Shown here one piece after another: positions 21,720-33,111 of a stretch of DNA of 64,000 nucleotides. The DNA is from Oryzias latipes (Eukaryota; Chordata; Actinopteri; Beloniformes; Adrianichthyidae). The notes below the pieces were generated by a model that did not search any database, was not told the DNA's origin, and saw only the letters and a program-made list of their open reading frames with translations. The stretch is taken from the NCBI RefSeq assembly GCF_002234675.1, contig NC_019860.2, positions 9,422,586 to 9,486,585 on the forward strand, in the 5' to 3' direction. Each line of letters starts with the position of its first letter. Positions within the stretch are counted from its first letter, which is position 1. Position numbers and translations under genes: made by a program.

Positions 21720-24510
21720 CGCCGGTCTCCGAGCCCGCGGGTCTCCTTCTCTTTCGGCGTCTTGCCATGTTCCCCCGTCCTTGGGAAGGATGATCCCCAT
21801 CTTTCTGATGTGGGGTTTTGGTTTCGCCGCGTCTGCTCTCCTTAATTTCTCCTCCGCTCCGCGGGCGGCTGCCGATCCGCGGGCGGCTGACGGCGCACAG
21901 CGCGTTCGTTTCGCCGCGGTCGCGTGCATCTGCAGGGGGTGTGCTTTCCGCAATGTTCGGGATGTCCGTGCCCCCCGATCAGGAGTAGTCGGGTCTTCTC
22001 GTCTGCCGTGGTCACCCCAATTATCCACGGTGAGCGTCGTGCGGTACTTTTCCCATGTAGTTTTCTATGGCTGCGTCTCACTTCCTGTTTACTTCGGTGA
22101 CGTCACGCCCCTAAGGACCCTGGGAATTGTAGTTTTTTTCGGGTCCTTTATGATGCACTTCTGATTCTTTTTCTGCTGCGTAGTTCTGCGTCGTCCGGTT
22201 GTTTTATTTTTTTTTTTTCAGGGGTTGTGGGGTCCTTTCTGTGGTTGTGAAGGCTGGCAGTCCTCGTTTGGACAGGTTTCTCATGCTGGCTGAATTTATC
22301 GTGGCTTTTAGCATTTATTTTCTATTGCTGTTTTGTTCTTTGGGAGCTGTGTGTAAATCTTGATTGTCTTTAATTTGATGCTGGCTTTATTATTATGGCG
22401 GTTCTTCTGTTTGTTTTCTTCGTTGTTGTAGCTGCTGGTTAGTTGGAATGTGAATCAGTGTCTCTTGGACCCGTCTCTGCGCTATGGACATTTTCCCTTA
22501 TGATTGGTCTCTCTTATGCAGCGTCTATGGCTCATTTTATTCACTCAGCGATCCTCATTCATTGCCCCGCACGTTCTGCTCCGCCTGTTTTTTCCCTGCT
22601 CTGTGTACCCCAGTGGGTCCTGCCCTGTCCTCAGGGACTTGCGTCGGCCGCATTAGTGAGTGTGTCGGTCTCGTCGCGGCCTTGTTTTCTCGGCTGGGGG
22701 TAGTTCGATCCTGGGCCGCGTGTTCCTGTTCTGGATTTTCGTGTTTTGCGTTTGATCTTTCCCTCTCTATGCCTGGAGTGGTTTTGTGATGAATGTTGTG
22801 TCTTCAGGCTTCCTCCACTTGTTCTCCTGTGTCTGCGCCTTCTGGTTTGGGGGAAAAGGATTTAAGAAGAGTGGTTTGTGTTTGACCGGCCGCCAGAATC
22901 TACAGCTCTGATGGTTCTCAAGGGGTCGTCCGGTTATTTCATCCTTGGAGATTATATTAAGGCTGTTTCAATATTGAATGATAGTATTGTGTCATCGGTT
23001 GACTTGGTTAATTAACACTTTGAGCAACTTCTACCCTGACCATAGGAAATATATCACTTGCGCTCTCAAGCTTAGTTCAAGAGTTAAATCTTGTGTCCAC
23101 AAGTCAGTCTTCGGTCTGACTTTTCTAAGCAGATGGCACTCTGCTAGATGCATCCCCATTTGGAGGCTTGTTATACTCCGCCTCTGAATGCTTAAGGTTC
23201 AGTCTAGCAAAAATAATATCAAAACCATGATCCCTCATGGCTCTCAAGTTCTCTTTTGCAGTATCCAGTCGCCCTTGGCTAAATAAAAAATTTGAGAACC
23301 ATTAATATCATATACAAGGCATCAAATCCAGCCGAGCTGTAATCCTCTGCTACGTGGGATGTTGACCTTCCTCATCTACAAATCTCCTTGGCTACTCTTC
23401 CCATCTACTACTCCTACTCCTCGATGGCCTCCTGAAGGTGCGTCCCTCTGAAACTGTCAAAGGTTACTTTTATCATTGGAATATATAAAACAAAAAATTG
23501 GTGTTAAGATTCCGTGCAGGTCATATATTTCACTATTATTTCACTGTTGGAATTTGTAATTATGGTGGTTTCTTGGGTGCGATAAATCCACAATGGGTCT
23601 TTACCTTAACTATCTACTAAATTTCACTTTCTCAGATTTGTTTTTAAAAGCACTGTTATTTAATTTATCTCAATCATTTTGAAACTGATCAGTTTCTGGG
23701 TTATTTATATATTCTTGTCAAGACTAATACTGCTTTGTTTTTTATCTATGCATCGCATCCTGAGCCTGCGAACCCTCACGCCCCGATCAGCTTCTCCGTT
23801 TCCAGGAAATGATGTCACCCATGCATTCCCTGATCTGGTGCTGCAACGATGACTGCTCAACGTACCTATTGCTGCACTGAAAGTGAAGGGGTGGTGGACC
23901 TCCTCTGCGTTCCAAGGACACTTCTGGCTTGAATCAATCTATGTCAGCTGCAGAATGAGTGTGAAATTCTTGGATTATAAATGTTGAAAGAAAATTATTT
24001 GTCAGGTGGAAGCCTCAAAATTTAGGTTGCTCTAAGTTGTATCAATTCAATCATTTTAATTGGTATGCCAAATGGGAGAAAACTTTGTGGCCGTTAAGCT
24101 CGTTGTGGTATTGTCGTTGGAGTTCGTAATAATGGCAGTTATTAAGCCTGCGTTAGTAGCATGCATGATGTGTATATAATGGCGTCGAGCCCGTCATAGT
24201 GTGATGGCAGCTTAGAATAATGGATTTTACTAAGCTTGTGTGAATATTATGCCAGATGAAATGTTTATGGCCGTTAACCCCGTCATAGTATGTGATGGAA
24301 GCTTCAAATATGGGGTTATTTCATTCATGGCATAGGATGTCATCGGGAGCATTGTATTGGATGTAAGTTTGTGTCATCCTAGGGTCGTCCATGGCGGCTA
24401 GAATTATAGTTCCGCCAGCGTTTTGCGGACGTGGGCTTTACGTTCTAAGATCAGGTAGGAGTACTTCTTATGTCGGCTCCCATTTCATTTCTTTCCCTCT
24501 CTCTTTGAGG
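21720..24510. other. Interior of the split-repeat element, no intact ORF
   Basis: GC-rich (21720-22150), then increasingly AT-rich. Near 22100 it carries ctgggaattgtagttttt, text frequent in fish UTR-like or repeat sequence. Frames up to about 160 codons on both strands show no domain I can recognise. Confidence 0.4.
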
Positions 24511-25097
24511 TAGTATGCTCCCCTGGTGAATGGGAGCGGCCCAACGGTCAATGGTGCCGGGGTAAACACATAGCAGATACACTAGATAGCATGTTCCCTT
24601 CGTAGAGTGGTTCTCGAACGGGAGCGGCCCAACGGTCAATGGTGCCGGGGTAAACACATAGCAGATACACTAGATAGCATGTTCCCTTCGTAGAGTGGTT
24701 CTCGAAGGGAGCGGCCAAACGGTCAATGGTGCCGGGTAAACACATAGCAGGTACACTAGATAGCATGTTCCCTTCGTAGAGTGGTTCTCGAACGGGAGCG
24801 GCCAAACGGTCAATGGTGCCGGGTAAACACATAGCAGATACACTAGATAGCATGTTCCCTTCGTAGAGTGGTTCTCGAAGGGAGCGACCCAAACGGTCAA
24901 TGGTGCCGGGTAAACACATAGCAGATACACTAGATAGCATGTTCCCTTCGTAGAGTGGTTCTCGAAGGGATCGGCCAAACGGTCAATGGTGCCGGGTAAA
25001 CACATAGCAGATACACTAGATAGCATGTTCCCTTCGTAGAGTGGTTCTCGAAGGAAGCGGCCCAACGGTCAATGGTACCGGGTAAACACATAGCAGT
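24511..25097 (+). repeat. 86-bp tandem repeat, array 1
   Basis: A leading partial unit, then six units of 86-87 bp. Each unit has a hairpin (cccttcg ... cgaaggg around tagagtggttct), then aaacggtcaatggtgccggg and tagcagatacactagatagc. The frames in it are by-products of the repeat and not genes. Confidence 0.95.
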
Positions 25098-25380
25098 CAT
25101 ACTGGAAAATGAAATGAAGTGAAGTGAAAATGGAATGCAGCCGAAAACACACCTCATCTTATTTACACACTGATTATACATTCACATTTTCTCTTCTGGA
25201 TGATCTTGGCGTTGGGGGTTTTTGTTACCCTAAAGCGTAAGGAAAATAATTATCTTAAGAGAAGTCCTCCCTCAAGTAGAAGCCGCGAATGATGAGTATA
25301 AAATGCATGGTGTTTAAATTGAATCAGGTTGTGTAATCTTGTTGGCTCCCCTCCAGTCTTCTTTTTCTCTCTCTCTCTTC
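25098..25380 (+). other. Spacer between the two 86-bp arrays
   Basis: It starts with agcagtcatactggaaaatg, which also follows array 2 (26048). It includes a diverged piece of the B repeat (about 25215-25260). The whole module of array plus trailer is therefore duplicated. Confidence 0.7.
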
Positions 25381-26053
25381 AGATAGTATGCTCCCCTGGT
25401 GAACGGGAGCGGCCCAACGGTCAATGGTGCCGGGTAAACACATAGCAGATACACTAGATAGCATGTTCCCTTCGTAGAGTGGTTCTCGAAGGGAGCGGCC
25501 AAACGGTCAATGGTGCCGGGTAAACACATAGCAGATACACTAGATAGCATGTTCCCTTCGTAGAGTGGTTCTCGAAGGGAGCGGCCAAACGGTCAATGGT
25601 GCCGGGTAAACACATAGCAGATACACTAGATAGAATGTTCCCTTCGTAGAGTGGTTCTCGAAGGGAGCGGCCAAACGGTCAATGGTGCCGGGTAAACACA
25701 TAGCAGATACACTAGATAGCATGTTCCCTTCGTAGAGTGGTTCTCGAAGGGAGCGGCCAAACGGTCAATGGTGCCGGGTAAACACATAGCAGATACACTA
25801 GATAGCATGTTCCCTTCGTAGAGTGGTTCTCGAAGGGAGCGGCCAAACGGTCAATGGTGCCGGGTAAACACATAGCAGATACACTAGATAGTATGTTCCC
25901 TTCGTAGAGTGGTTCTCGAAGGGAGCGGCCAAACGGTTAATGGTGCCGGGTAAACACATAGCAGATACACTAGATAGCATGTTCCCTTCGTAGAGTGGTT
26001 CTCGAAGGGAGCGGCCAAACGGTCAATGGTGCCGGGTAAACACATAGCAGTCA
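25381..26053 (+). repeat. 86-bp tandem repeat, array 2
   Basis: A leading partial unit, then seven units of 86 bp, more uniform than array 1. It has the same start (agtatgctcccctggtgaa) and the same trailer as array 1. Confidence 0.95.
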
Positions 26054-26188
26054 TACTGGAAAATGAAATGAAATGAAATGAAATGAAGTGAAAATGGAAT
26101 GCTGCCGAAAACACACCTCATCTTATTTACACACTGATTATACATTATACATTTACATTTTCTTCTTCTTCTGGATGATCTTGGTGTT

Positions 26189-26341
26189 GGGGGTTGTTAC
26201 CCGAAAGTGTATGGAAAAATAATTGTCTCAAGGAATTGAACGGAGCCTTATGCCAAAACGAAGTTGTGAATCAAATTGTGAATGTCATCCTAAAGATGTT
26301 GTGAAATAAATGTTCTTCTGCAAGAGTTGTCTGACTGAAAT
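26189..26341 (+). repeat. B1 repeat
   Basis: Starts gggggttgttacccgaaagt and ends gttgtctgactgaaat, abutting A2 directly. Matches B2 over 153 bp without a visible difference. Confidence 0.9.
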
Positions 26342-26489
26342 AAGCGACTCGTCGCATTTCGGGCAGACACTCGGCAGAATTGCAGTTTACTCCCCTAGGG
26401 CGGGTCTGTTAATTAACCCACCTGCTTAGCGTCCTATTTAAGTCAGGTGTACAATTGTTCATTCTCTCTTACCTTCAGCGCTCATTCTT
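26339..26489 (+). repeat. A2 repeat
   Basis: Same as A1. Linked to B2 by about 43 bp of pyrimidine-rich sequence. Confidence 0.9.
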
Positions 26490-26532
26490 TGCCCCTCCCT
26501 CCTCCCCGGCTTCCACCTGTGGGCTCCGTTAC

Positions 26533-26685
26533 GGGGGTTGTTACCCGAAAGTGTATGGAAAAATAATTGTCTCAAGGAATTGAACGGAGCCTTATGCCAA
26601 AACGAAGTTGTGAATCAAATTGTGAATGTCATCCTAAAGATGTTGTGAAATAAATGTTCTTCTGCAAGAGTTGTCTGACTGAAAT
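26533..26685 (+). repeat. B2 repeat
   Basis: Same as B1. Its right edge (gaaat then gctttcaaac) marks the right end of the element. Confidence 0.9.
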
Positions 26686-26916
26686 GCTTTCAAACTTCTT
26701 GTTACTCACTTTATACACGTTTCTCTCCTGTTTAAACTCTCAAAGAATAAGTCCAGATCTTCAGAGCAAACATGTTACAATTTTGTTTGCCCTTTCCATC
26801 ACGTCTTTCATTTTCTTTGTTCGTCTGTTATATTTTTTTTGAAGGCATCTTAAACAATCAACACTTACTTTTGATTTCCTCCTGATCAAAGGCAAATTGA
26901 TTACTCAAACATGTCC

Positions 26917-27136
26917 TTAACCCTTGTGCTATCCAAGGCACTTTATCATTGGGAGTGGGGCCATCTGGACCCCATAAGAGGGTGCACTTAACCTTTTTTC
27001 TTCAATGATTTGTGATCTTCACTGGTGTCCATGGATTACATGAAATCCTCTTTACCTTTATCCACCTTTGTCATGGTAGGGAGAACATGTCAATGTAAGG
27101 GTGGGGTCATTTTGACCCCACAAGATAGCAAAAAGG
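26917..27136 (+). mobile_element. piggyBac-type MITE
   Basis: TTAA followed by CCCTTGTGCTATCC at the left and a degenerate gatagcaaaaagg at the right. The inner text (gtggggccatctggacccc, ccatggattacatgaaat) is shared with the copies at 27579, 39070 and 47685. Confidence 0.75.
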
Positions 27137-27137
27137 A

Positions 27138-27300
27138 TATGTGTGAATGTGGGTGTGCATGAGTGTTTGATTTGTGGCCCTGTGCCAGACTGGCGACCTG
27201 TCCAAGATGTCCCCTGCCTTCGCCCACGAGTTGCTGGGATAGGCTCCGGCTGCCCTCTGACCGCGAAAGGGACAAAACGGGTTTAGAAGATGAATCATTT
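27138..27300 (+). mobile_element. SINE 3' fragment
   Basis: The words gtcccctgccttcgcccac, ataggctccggc and gaaagggacaaaacgg match the 3' half of the SINEs at 40496 and 53652. It abuts the MITE. Confidence 0.75.
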
Positions 27301-27578
27301 GCTTATTGATCGTTTAATAAAAAACTCCAATCTGTACCACTCATCCTCCCCTTCTTCATCTGTTTGAGGCACCGGTCGCCCTCCCCCTCCCACCACGCTG
27401 CAGATGATCCTCTCCCGCTTGTACAGTGCCGACCAAGCCGAGTCACAGTGTCAAATGCAGATTTGTTTCTTTGTGATGGAAGAACAAGTGGGTCTAATTA
27501 CATTTGGTTAGATCTCATCCTGTAGAAACTATATCCTAGAAAACCAAGGTTTTTGGATTTTGACTAAAAACAACAGCA

Positions 27579-27780
27579 TTAACCCTTGTGCTATCCTAGG
27601 CACTTTAACATTGGGAGTTGGGTCATCTAGACCCACTAGACAGTGCGCTGAACCTTTTTTCTTTAATGAGTTGTGATCTTCACTGGTGTCCATGGATTAC
27701 ATGAAATCTTTCCACCTTTATCATGATAGGGAGAACATGTCAATGTAAGGCTGGGGTCATCTAAGATAGCACAAGGACTC
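27579..27780 (+). mobile_element. piggyBac-type MITE
   Basis: TTAACCCTTGTGCTATCCTAGG at the left and gatagcacaagga at the right. The right TTAA is lost. A shortened copy of the 26917 element. Confidence 0.75.
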
Positions 27781-28037
27781 AAAGATCACTGGGAACTATT
27801 TTACAATAGATCCAAAGATGATTGGAGTCGGACTTCAGGTAAAGAAACCCATGCATACCAGGAGAGAAGATGCTAACTCCAAATAGAAAGAATACTGCAT
27901 CAAACATTTAAAACAAAAAAACATACTCAAATGAACTAAACTACTTCATTTTTGGACAAATTAACTTTTATTTACATTTGAAAGAAACAACAATCATTTC
28001 TCATTGCAGGACTTTTCACTTACAGTGATACCTGCAG

Positions 28038-29599
28038 TTATTCATACTCCAGGGCAGGACTATTTTTTGAAGCACTAGAACAAGAAACCATTTTCTGCTT
28101 TGTGTGAGCTAGCATGTGATTTTTGAGTACATAACTTCGACTAAAACTTTTGCTGCATTCTGCACAGGAAAAAGGCTTTTCTCTCTTATGAGTTAACATG
28201 TGACGTCTGAGAACAGAACTATGCCTAAAAGTTCTGCTGCAGGCTTTACAGAAAAAAGGCTTTTCTCCCGTGTGAGTTAATATGTGACGAGCGAGATTCG
28301 AATTTTTGCTGAAACCTTTATGGCATTCTTTGCAGGAAAAGGACTTTTCTCCGGTGTGAGTTAGCATGTGACGTTTGAGATAAGACATTTGCTTGAACTC
28401 TTTGCTGCAGTCTTTACAGGCATAAAACTTTTCTCCCGTGTGAGTTAGCATGTGAGATGTGAGACTATAACTACGACTGAAACTTTTATGGCATTCTTTA
28501 CAGGAAAAGAGCTTTTCTCCTGTGTGAGTTGAAATGTGTCGAGCGAGATTAGAATTTTTCCTGAAACTTTTATGGCATTTTTTACAGGAAAAGGACTTTT
28601 CTCCCGTGTGGGTTAGCATGTGATGAGCGAGATTAAAATTTTTCCTGAAACTTTTATGGCATTCTTTACAGGAATAGGGCCTCTCTCCGGTGTGAGTTAG
28701 CATGTGACGTTTGAGATAAGACATTTGCTTGAATGATTTGCTCAGGTCTTTACAGGAATAAGACTTTCCCCCCATGTGAGTTAGCATGTGAGATGTGAGA
28801 TTATAACTACGACTGAAACTTCTGTGGCATTCTTTGCAGGAAAAAGGCTTTTCTCCTGTGTGGGTTAACATGTGACGTGTGAGAACAGAACTATGCCTAA
28901 AAGTTCTGCTGCAGTTTTTACAGGAAAAGGGCTTTTCTCCCGTGTGAGTTAAAATGTGACGTACGAGATTAGAATTTTTGCTGAAACTTTTATGGCATTC
29001 TTTACAGGAAAAAGACTTCTCTCCGGTGTAAATCCTCATGTGACACCTCAAACCTAGAAATTCTTTCTTAGATGTTTTCCCACAGACATGTTTTTTTTTC
29101 TTCTTCTCTGAGTTGATATCAAAATGACTTTCTAACATGTGAGAGCTGTCCACACTTTGGACATAAATTTTGTCTTTTCTCCTTCTCTGATCTCTGTTCT
29201 GTGGATCTGTCTCTTCTTCTTTTGTAGATGTTGATTGTTCATGCTGACTTCCTTTTTCATCCTGACTATCAGATACATTAAAGTTCTGCTGATTGTTTAG
29301 ATCTGCTTCACTGTTCTCATCTTCCTCATGAGTAGGAATCTCCATCAAGGTATCAGTCTCCTGCTTCAGATCAAGCTGATCTTCATTCTCACTGATGCAG
29401 AGCCCTTCTTGTTCCTCTTTAATCTGTGGAGGTTCTGGTTCTTCCTGTTCTTTAAATTGAGATGGTTCTAGTTCTTCCTGTTGTTTAACTTGAGATGGTT
29501 CTGGTTCTTCCTGTTCTTTTACTTGAGATGGTTCTGGTTCTTCCTGCTCCACACTCCAGGAGTTTCTCTCCAGTTTATTCAGATAATGTTGGGGAAGGT
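28038..29599 (-). CDS. C2H2 zinc-finger protein, exon 2 (finger exon)
   Basis: Likely a nuclear DNA-binding transcriptional regulator of the fish multi-finger C2H2 family. The exon starts after tgtccttacag (acceptor at 29600-29601) with a 1-nt carry that makes Asp of DLPQHYLNK. It then encodes four tandem 11-13-residue units of the type EQEEPEPSQVK, an acidic linker and KEEETDP. A degenerate leading finger is followed by 11 finger positions of the form C-x2-C-x12-H-x3-H joined by TGEKPF-type linkers. Finger 4 has lost its second Cys (YSCKDLSKSF). Finger contact residues repeat in blocks (KNSNL, RHSSVL, SRSYNL, KQMSYL), showing internal duplication. The open frame upstream of 29599 is intron. 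With exon 1 the protein would be 576 residues. No KRAB, SCAN or BTB domain is seen. Confidence 0.85.
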
Positions 29600-29930
29600 C
29601 TGTAAGGACATAAACAAGAGAGAAACTTAGTGTGATTTCAAGGGCAGCGTTTCCACCCGCCTGAAAACATCTGCCATTAAATTCCATTCCATTCAATTCC
29701 AGAGCCAAATTAGGCTGCAGTAAATGAAACTTTGTGTAAAAGAACAAAAAAAATCTATTCAGGAAAACTAATACAAACAATAATAAGATAATACATTATT
29801 GATTCATCAAATCTGAGGTGTTTCCGGTTCCGGGTTACAGCACAGACGCGTGTTGCTCACTGCAGCTATACAACTATCTTCAAATGACTTAAAAAGTTGA
29901 TTTTCTCAAAAAAAAAAAAGAGCTGACCGT

Positions 29931-30669
29931 GGCCCCTAAGAAAAACCAGGACTACGAAGACCTTAAAAAGACTCTTGATGACATCCAAGCTGTGTTGTAT
30001 GCCTTTATGGAACAAGTGAATGCTAAGCTAACTCCGCTTTTGGACCTAATAGAGGACTTCTGAAGATTCCGAGCTCAAAACGAGCAACGAGAAAACCGGG
30101 TTGACATTCTGGAGAAAAGACTGGACGATGTGGAACAACAAGTAAGGATGAATAATGTCATTCTCACTGGAGTACCGATCAAACCTCGGGCAAAGCTAAA
30201 TGCAGCTGGAGTTAGCATTGCTAATGCTAATAGCGCTAGCATTGCTAGCAGTCCTGAAACGGAGAGCGGTGGAGAGTCTTTGGAATATCAAGTGGAATCA
30301 TTTCTCACGTCTAAAGGGATTTCCCTGGATCTCAATACCATCGAGACGTGCCACCCGCTCCCCAGGAGAAAGGAGACGGATAAACCAGTGATCCTCATCA
30401 GGTTTGTGAATCAAAAACACAAGCTAGCTCTGATGAATCAAAGGAAACACCTGAAAGGTTCGGCTGCTTATCTGAACGACCATCTGACCAGAAGGAATGC
30501 TGAAATCTCAAAACATGCACGGCTTCTCAGGAAGCGTAAGCAGATTGAGAACACTTGGGTTAAAGGCTGCAGGATTTATGTCAAACCACTCGGTCCAGAG
30601 GACCGGTCCAAGGTTCAGGTTGTGAACACCATGAAGGACTTTGAGAAGTGTTTGATCACGGTCGTCTGA
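29931..30669 (+). pseudogene. LINE ORF1-like RNA-binding protein, one stop
   Basis: The plus frame starts VAPKKNQDYEDLKKTLDD and has a TGA at 30061-30063 (a likely former CGA). It continues through a coiled-coil part (RENRVDILEKRLDDVEQQV) and then an L1-type RRM-like part (NNVILTGVP, VESFLTSKGI, ETCHPLPRR, KPVILIRFVNQKHK, AAYLNDHLTRRNAEI, YVKPLGPEDRSKV). L1/Tx1-type LINEs have such ORF1 proteins. It is followed by a 3' tail with gtttgcttccttccactccc and gaaataaa at about 30860-31010, with no ORF2 between. The copy is therefore internally deleted. Confidence 0.65.
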
Positions 30670-31081
30670 AATAACATGCAGTAATAAATCAAAGAGCCAA
30701 ATAATTTCAAGAAACATGGCGATTAATCACTTTCCCCAAAAGTCTGAAGGACCCTGATTCTCAGCAAAGTTCTGACCTGCAGACAACTTGACCTCGTCGC
30801 TGATATCAGCTGAAAAAGGATATGGACCTTAATGGTTACAGTAGAACAGGGGTGGGATTATATAAGTTTGCTTCCTTCCACTCCCTTTCAAGCAATTTCT
30901 ATTAATATGTCTAGTTATCCTAAGTATGATTAGTTATTGTATGAATGTATAACTGATGATTGTATTGTTTTTGTGTATTATTTCTATTTAATAGCTTGAA
31001 ATAAACCATTTCAAATAAAAATAAAAATCTAAAAAACAAATATCCTTTTTCGTTTTTCCTATATTTTTTAGACCAAAAAAT

Positions 31082-31126
31082 ACCCCCCCCCCCCCAAAAC
31101 AAACAAACAAACAAACAAACAAACAG
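31082..31126 (+). repeat. Poly-C and (CAAA)n simple repeat
   Basis: A run of 13 C followed by about seven CAAA units. Confidence 0.95.
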
Positions 31127-31669
31127 GTAACTCTCTTTGCATTAACTGATTAATAATTTTCAATGTGGTTTTAGTATCCTTTTGGGACTCCTTAAATTAT
31201 TTACTGAAATATTTCTTTTTTGTTTTTAATAGTCCTATCTAACAGCTGAGCAAGCTGGTTGGACCTGAAGGTCAGATGGACAGATTTTACTATTACAATA
31301 CGGGTTTATGGATCTTCCGGCAAACCTGATTCCAGAATCGATTTGATTCGATTCACAATCGTTTTGATTCCTTCAATCCACTCAATTCGATTCAATTACC
31401 TGAAATTAAATTACCTGCAAAATGTTATGCTTTCCTCCTTCATGGACTCATTTCTCTTATTTTGGCTGTTGAAACCCGCACAATGAACTGGTATTATGCA
31501 AAAAATGTGTTCACATGCATGCACTGCAGCAGTGACTGGACATCACCAAGATGGCAGTGCTCACCTCCCATGAGGAATCACGTGATGTCTCCTCAGCGAA
31601 ATAACTCAGTGGCTACGTTCTTCTTCTGGCTAACTATTGAAGCATATCTGTCTCATTATTCAAAAATAG

Positions 31670-32840
31670 AAGTCAATACCCAAAATTATTTTTCATTTTC
31701 ACAATAAAGCTGCGTCTGTTGACTCAAAAATAAAATGAAAAATCAATCACTCATTCTGTGACATAATTAAAGCAATAATGCAAAGAGGGGATTTGATTCT
31801 CATTTTCACAGGCGGGGCGATGACGTCAGTGCTCACTCGGTGTGGCGCTCCAGATGAGGCTTTGGAGTGCTAACAGGACCGGCCGGCTGCTCCATGCAAG
31901 CAAAGCATGTTTCTGAATAGTGCAGCCGGACTTGTAGCTTCACGTTGGCGGGCAGGGGAGGGTTCTTTGTTTAGGTTGTGCGCTCCGGAGGAGGATTTGG
32001 ACCCCAGTCCGTCCGGCTGCTCTGCGTGAGCGAGCTGCCAGATTCAGGAGAACCGTGTCTTCCGGTAGAACTTTGTCTCCGAGCAGAGGTGCGGCTTTCG
32101 GACGGTGTTTGAGCGGGCAGAGGCAGCTGTTGAATGCAGAAATGCTGCACCACGCAGTCCAAAGCTAAATGTTGTTTTTGGCACATATTAGCCTAATCCT
32201 AACTTTTTTCTTCAAACAGACCCTTAAAAATAATCATAACAATAATAAAAGCACATTTAGAAGATGGTCTCCTGCTGCTTCCCGCTGGAATTGCTGTTTG
32301 AGGACAGCTGCAGCCTCCCTCAGCAGTTCTAGCACAGATTTCCCTCTTTTTTCAGCACCAAATAGAAAAAGCAATGGCAGAAGAAAGAGCGTGAGCACTG
32401 ATGTCGTCGCCCTGTCTTCCCATTGGAAATGCTGACTAGAATTGAATTATGCGACGATGTAAAAAAAACAAAAATGTAATCCCCTCTTTGCATTATCGCT
32501 TTAATTACGTCACCGAATAAGCGGTGTTTAAGTACTGCAAAATGAAAAAGCCATTTGGAGGCTTGATTTTTGATTTTAATTTTGAGTCACTTTATGCAGT
32601 TTCATTGCGAAAATAAAAAAAGTGTTTCTGTCGCTCCATTTCACTTCTCAAATTAGACATTTCTAATTGAATTTTGCTGCACATTGAATATGTTGAAAAT
32701 GAAATGTCAAATACCATTTTCTTTATCATTTCAATTAAGTGACAGAATGAGGGGTGTTTGGAGGCTTGTTTTATTTTTATTTTTGAGTAAACAAATGCAG
32801 CTTCATTTTGAAAATGAAAATGCATTTCTGGTATAGACTT
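31670..32840. mobile_element. Foldback-type element with long inverted ends
   Basis: The left arm (about 31675-31795: tgactcaaaaataaaatgaa, aattaaagcaataatgcaaa) recurs inverted at about 32480-32630 and again, more diverged, at about 32690-32835. The right end is thus doubled. The interior (31800-32470) has GC-rich text without a convincing frame. Family unknown. Confidence 0.55.
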
Positions 32841-33111
32841 TTACTTTGAAATTTTCAGATGTGCGTCCATAGCTTACAGTTGGCAAAACAATTATTAAAA
32901 CGTAACAGCGCCATCTGTCGTCACAAAATCTGACAGATCACAGTTCTCTGTGTAACCCTTGACTAGTATAAGAACTACATGAAGTCTAACGGTGTGACAC
33001 CAGAATCCTCAAACAGAATCAGTCATCAGTCCTCCAGAACCTGGATCATCTAAATGTTCTGGAAGATGAAGGGCTTTTCTCCACTCTGTTAAGCGAACAA
33101 CTATAGTATAC

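Larger units (their letters stand above)
21569..26685 (+). mobile_element. Element with split direct repeats, Ngaro-like (tyrosine-recombinase retroelement) candidate
   Basis: Layout A1 (21569-21719) - interior - B1 (26189-26341) - A2 (26339-26489) - short linker - B2 (26533-26685). A1 equals A2 and B1 equals B2 over about 150 bp each. Split direct repeats in this order are the known hallmark of Ngaro-group elements, which use a tyrosine recombinase and make no target duplication. Both outer edges carry aaat and no longer direct repeat. The interior has no readable reverse transcriptase or recombinase, is GC-rich near 21720-22750 and decays further on, so it would be non-autonomous. Alternatively, A and B could be ordinary repeats duplicated locally. 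Confidence 0.55.
29600..33111 (-). other. Intron of the zinc-finger gene
   Basis: The 3.5-kb intron is bounded by ATAG/GTATAC (donor, 33112/33111) and TTACAG (acceptor). It contains a LINE ORF1 relic, poly-C and CAAA runs, and a foldback element. No other exon is recognised. Confidence 0.7.

Noticed and set aside
21705-22164. Two overlapping GC-rich frames of 107 and 159 codons
   Set aside because: No domain in either strand; composition-driven frames within the split-repeat element.
24511-26053. CRISPR array
   Set aside because: Units are contiguous 86-bp repeats without unique spacers, in a vertebrate genome.
24451-26114. Several minus-strand frames of 60-130 codons repeating CLPGTIDRLAAPFENHSTKG
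   Set aside because: They are translations of the 86-bp tandem repeat in successive frames, not genes.
29600-29780. N-terminal extension of the zinc-finger frame (MFVLVFLNRFFLFF...)
   Set aside because: Lies upstream of a good splice acceptor whose phase matches exon 1; it is intron read-through, not a signal peptide.
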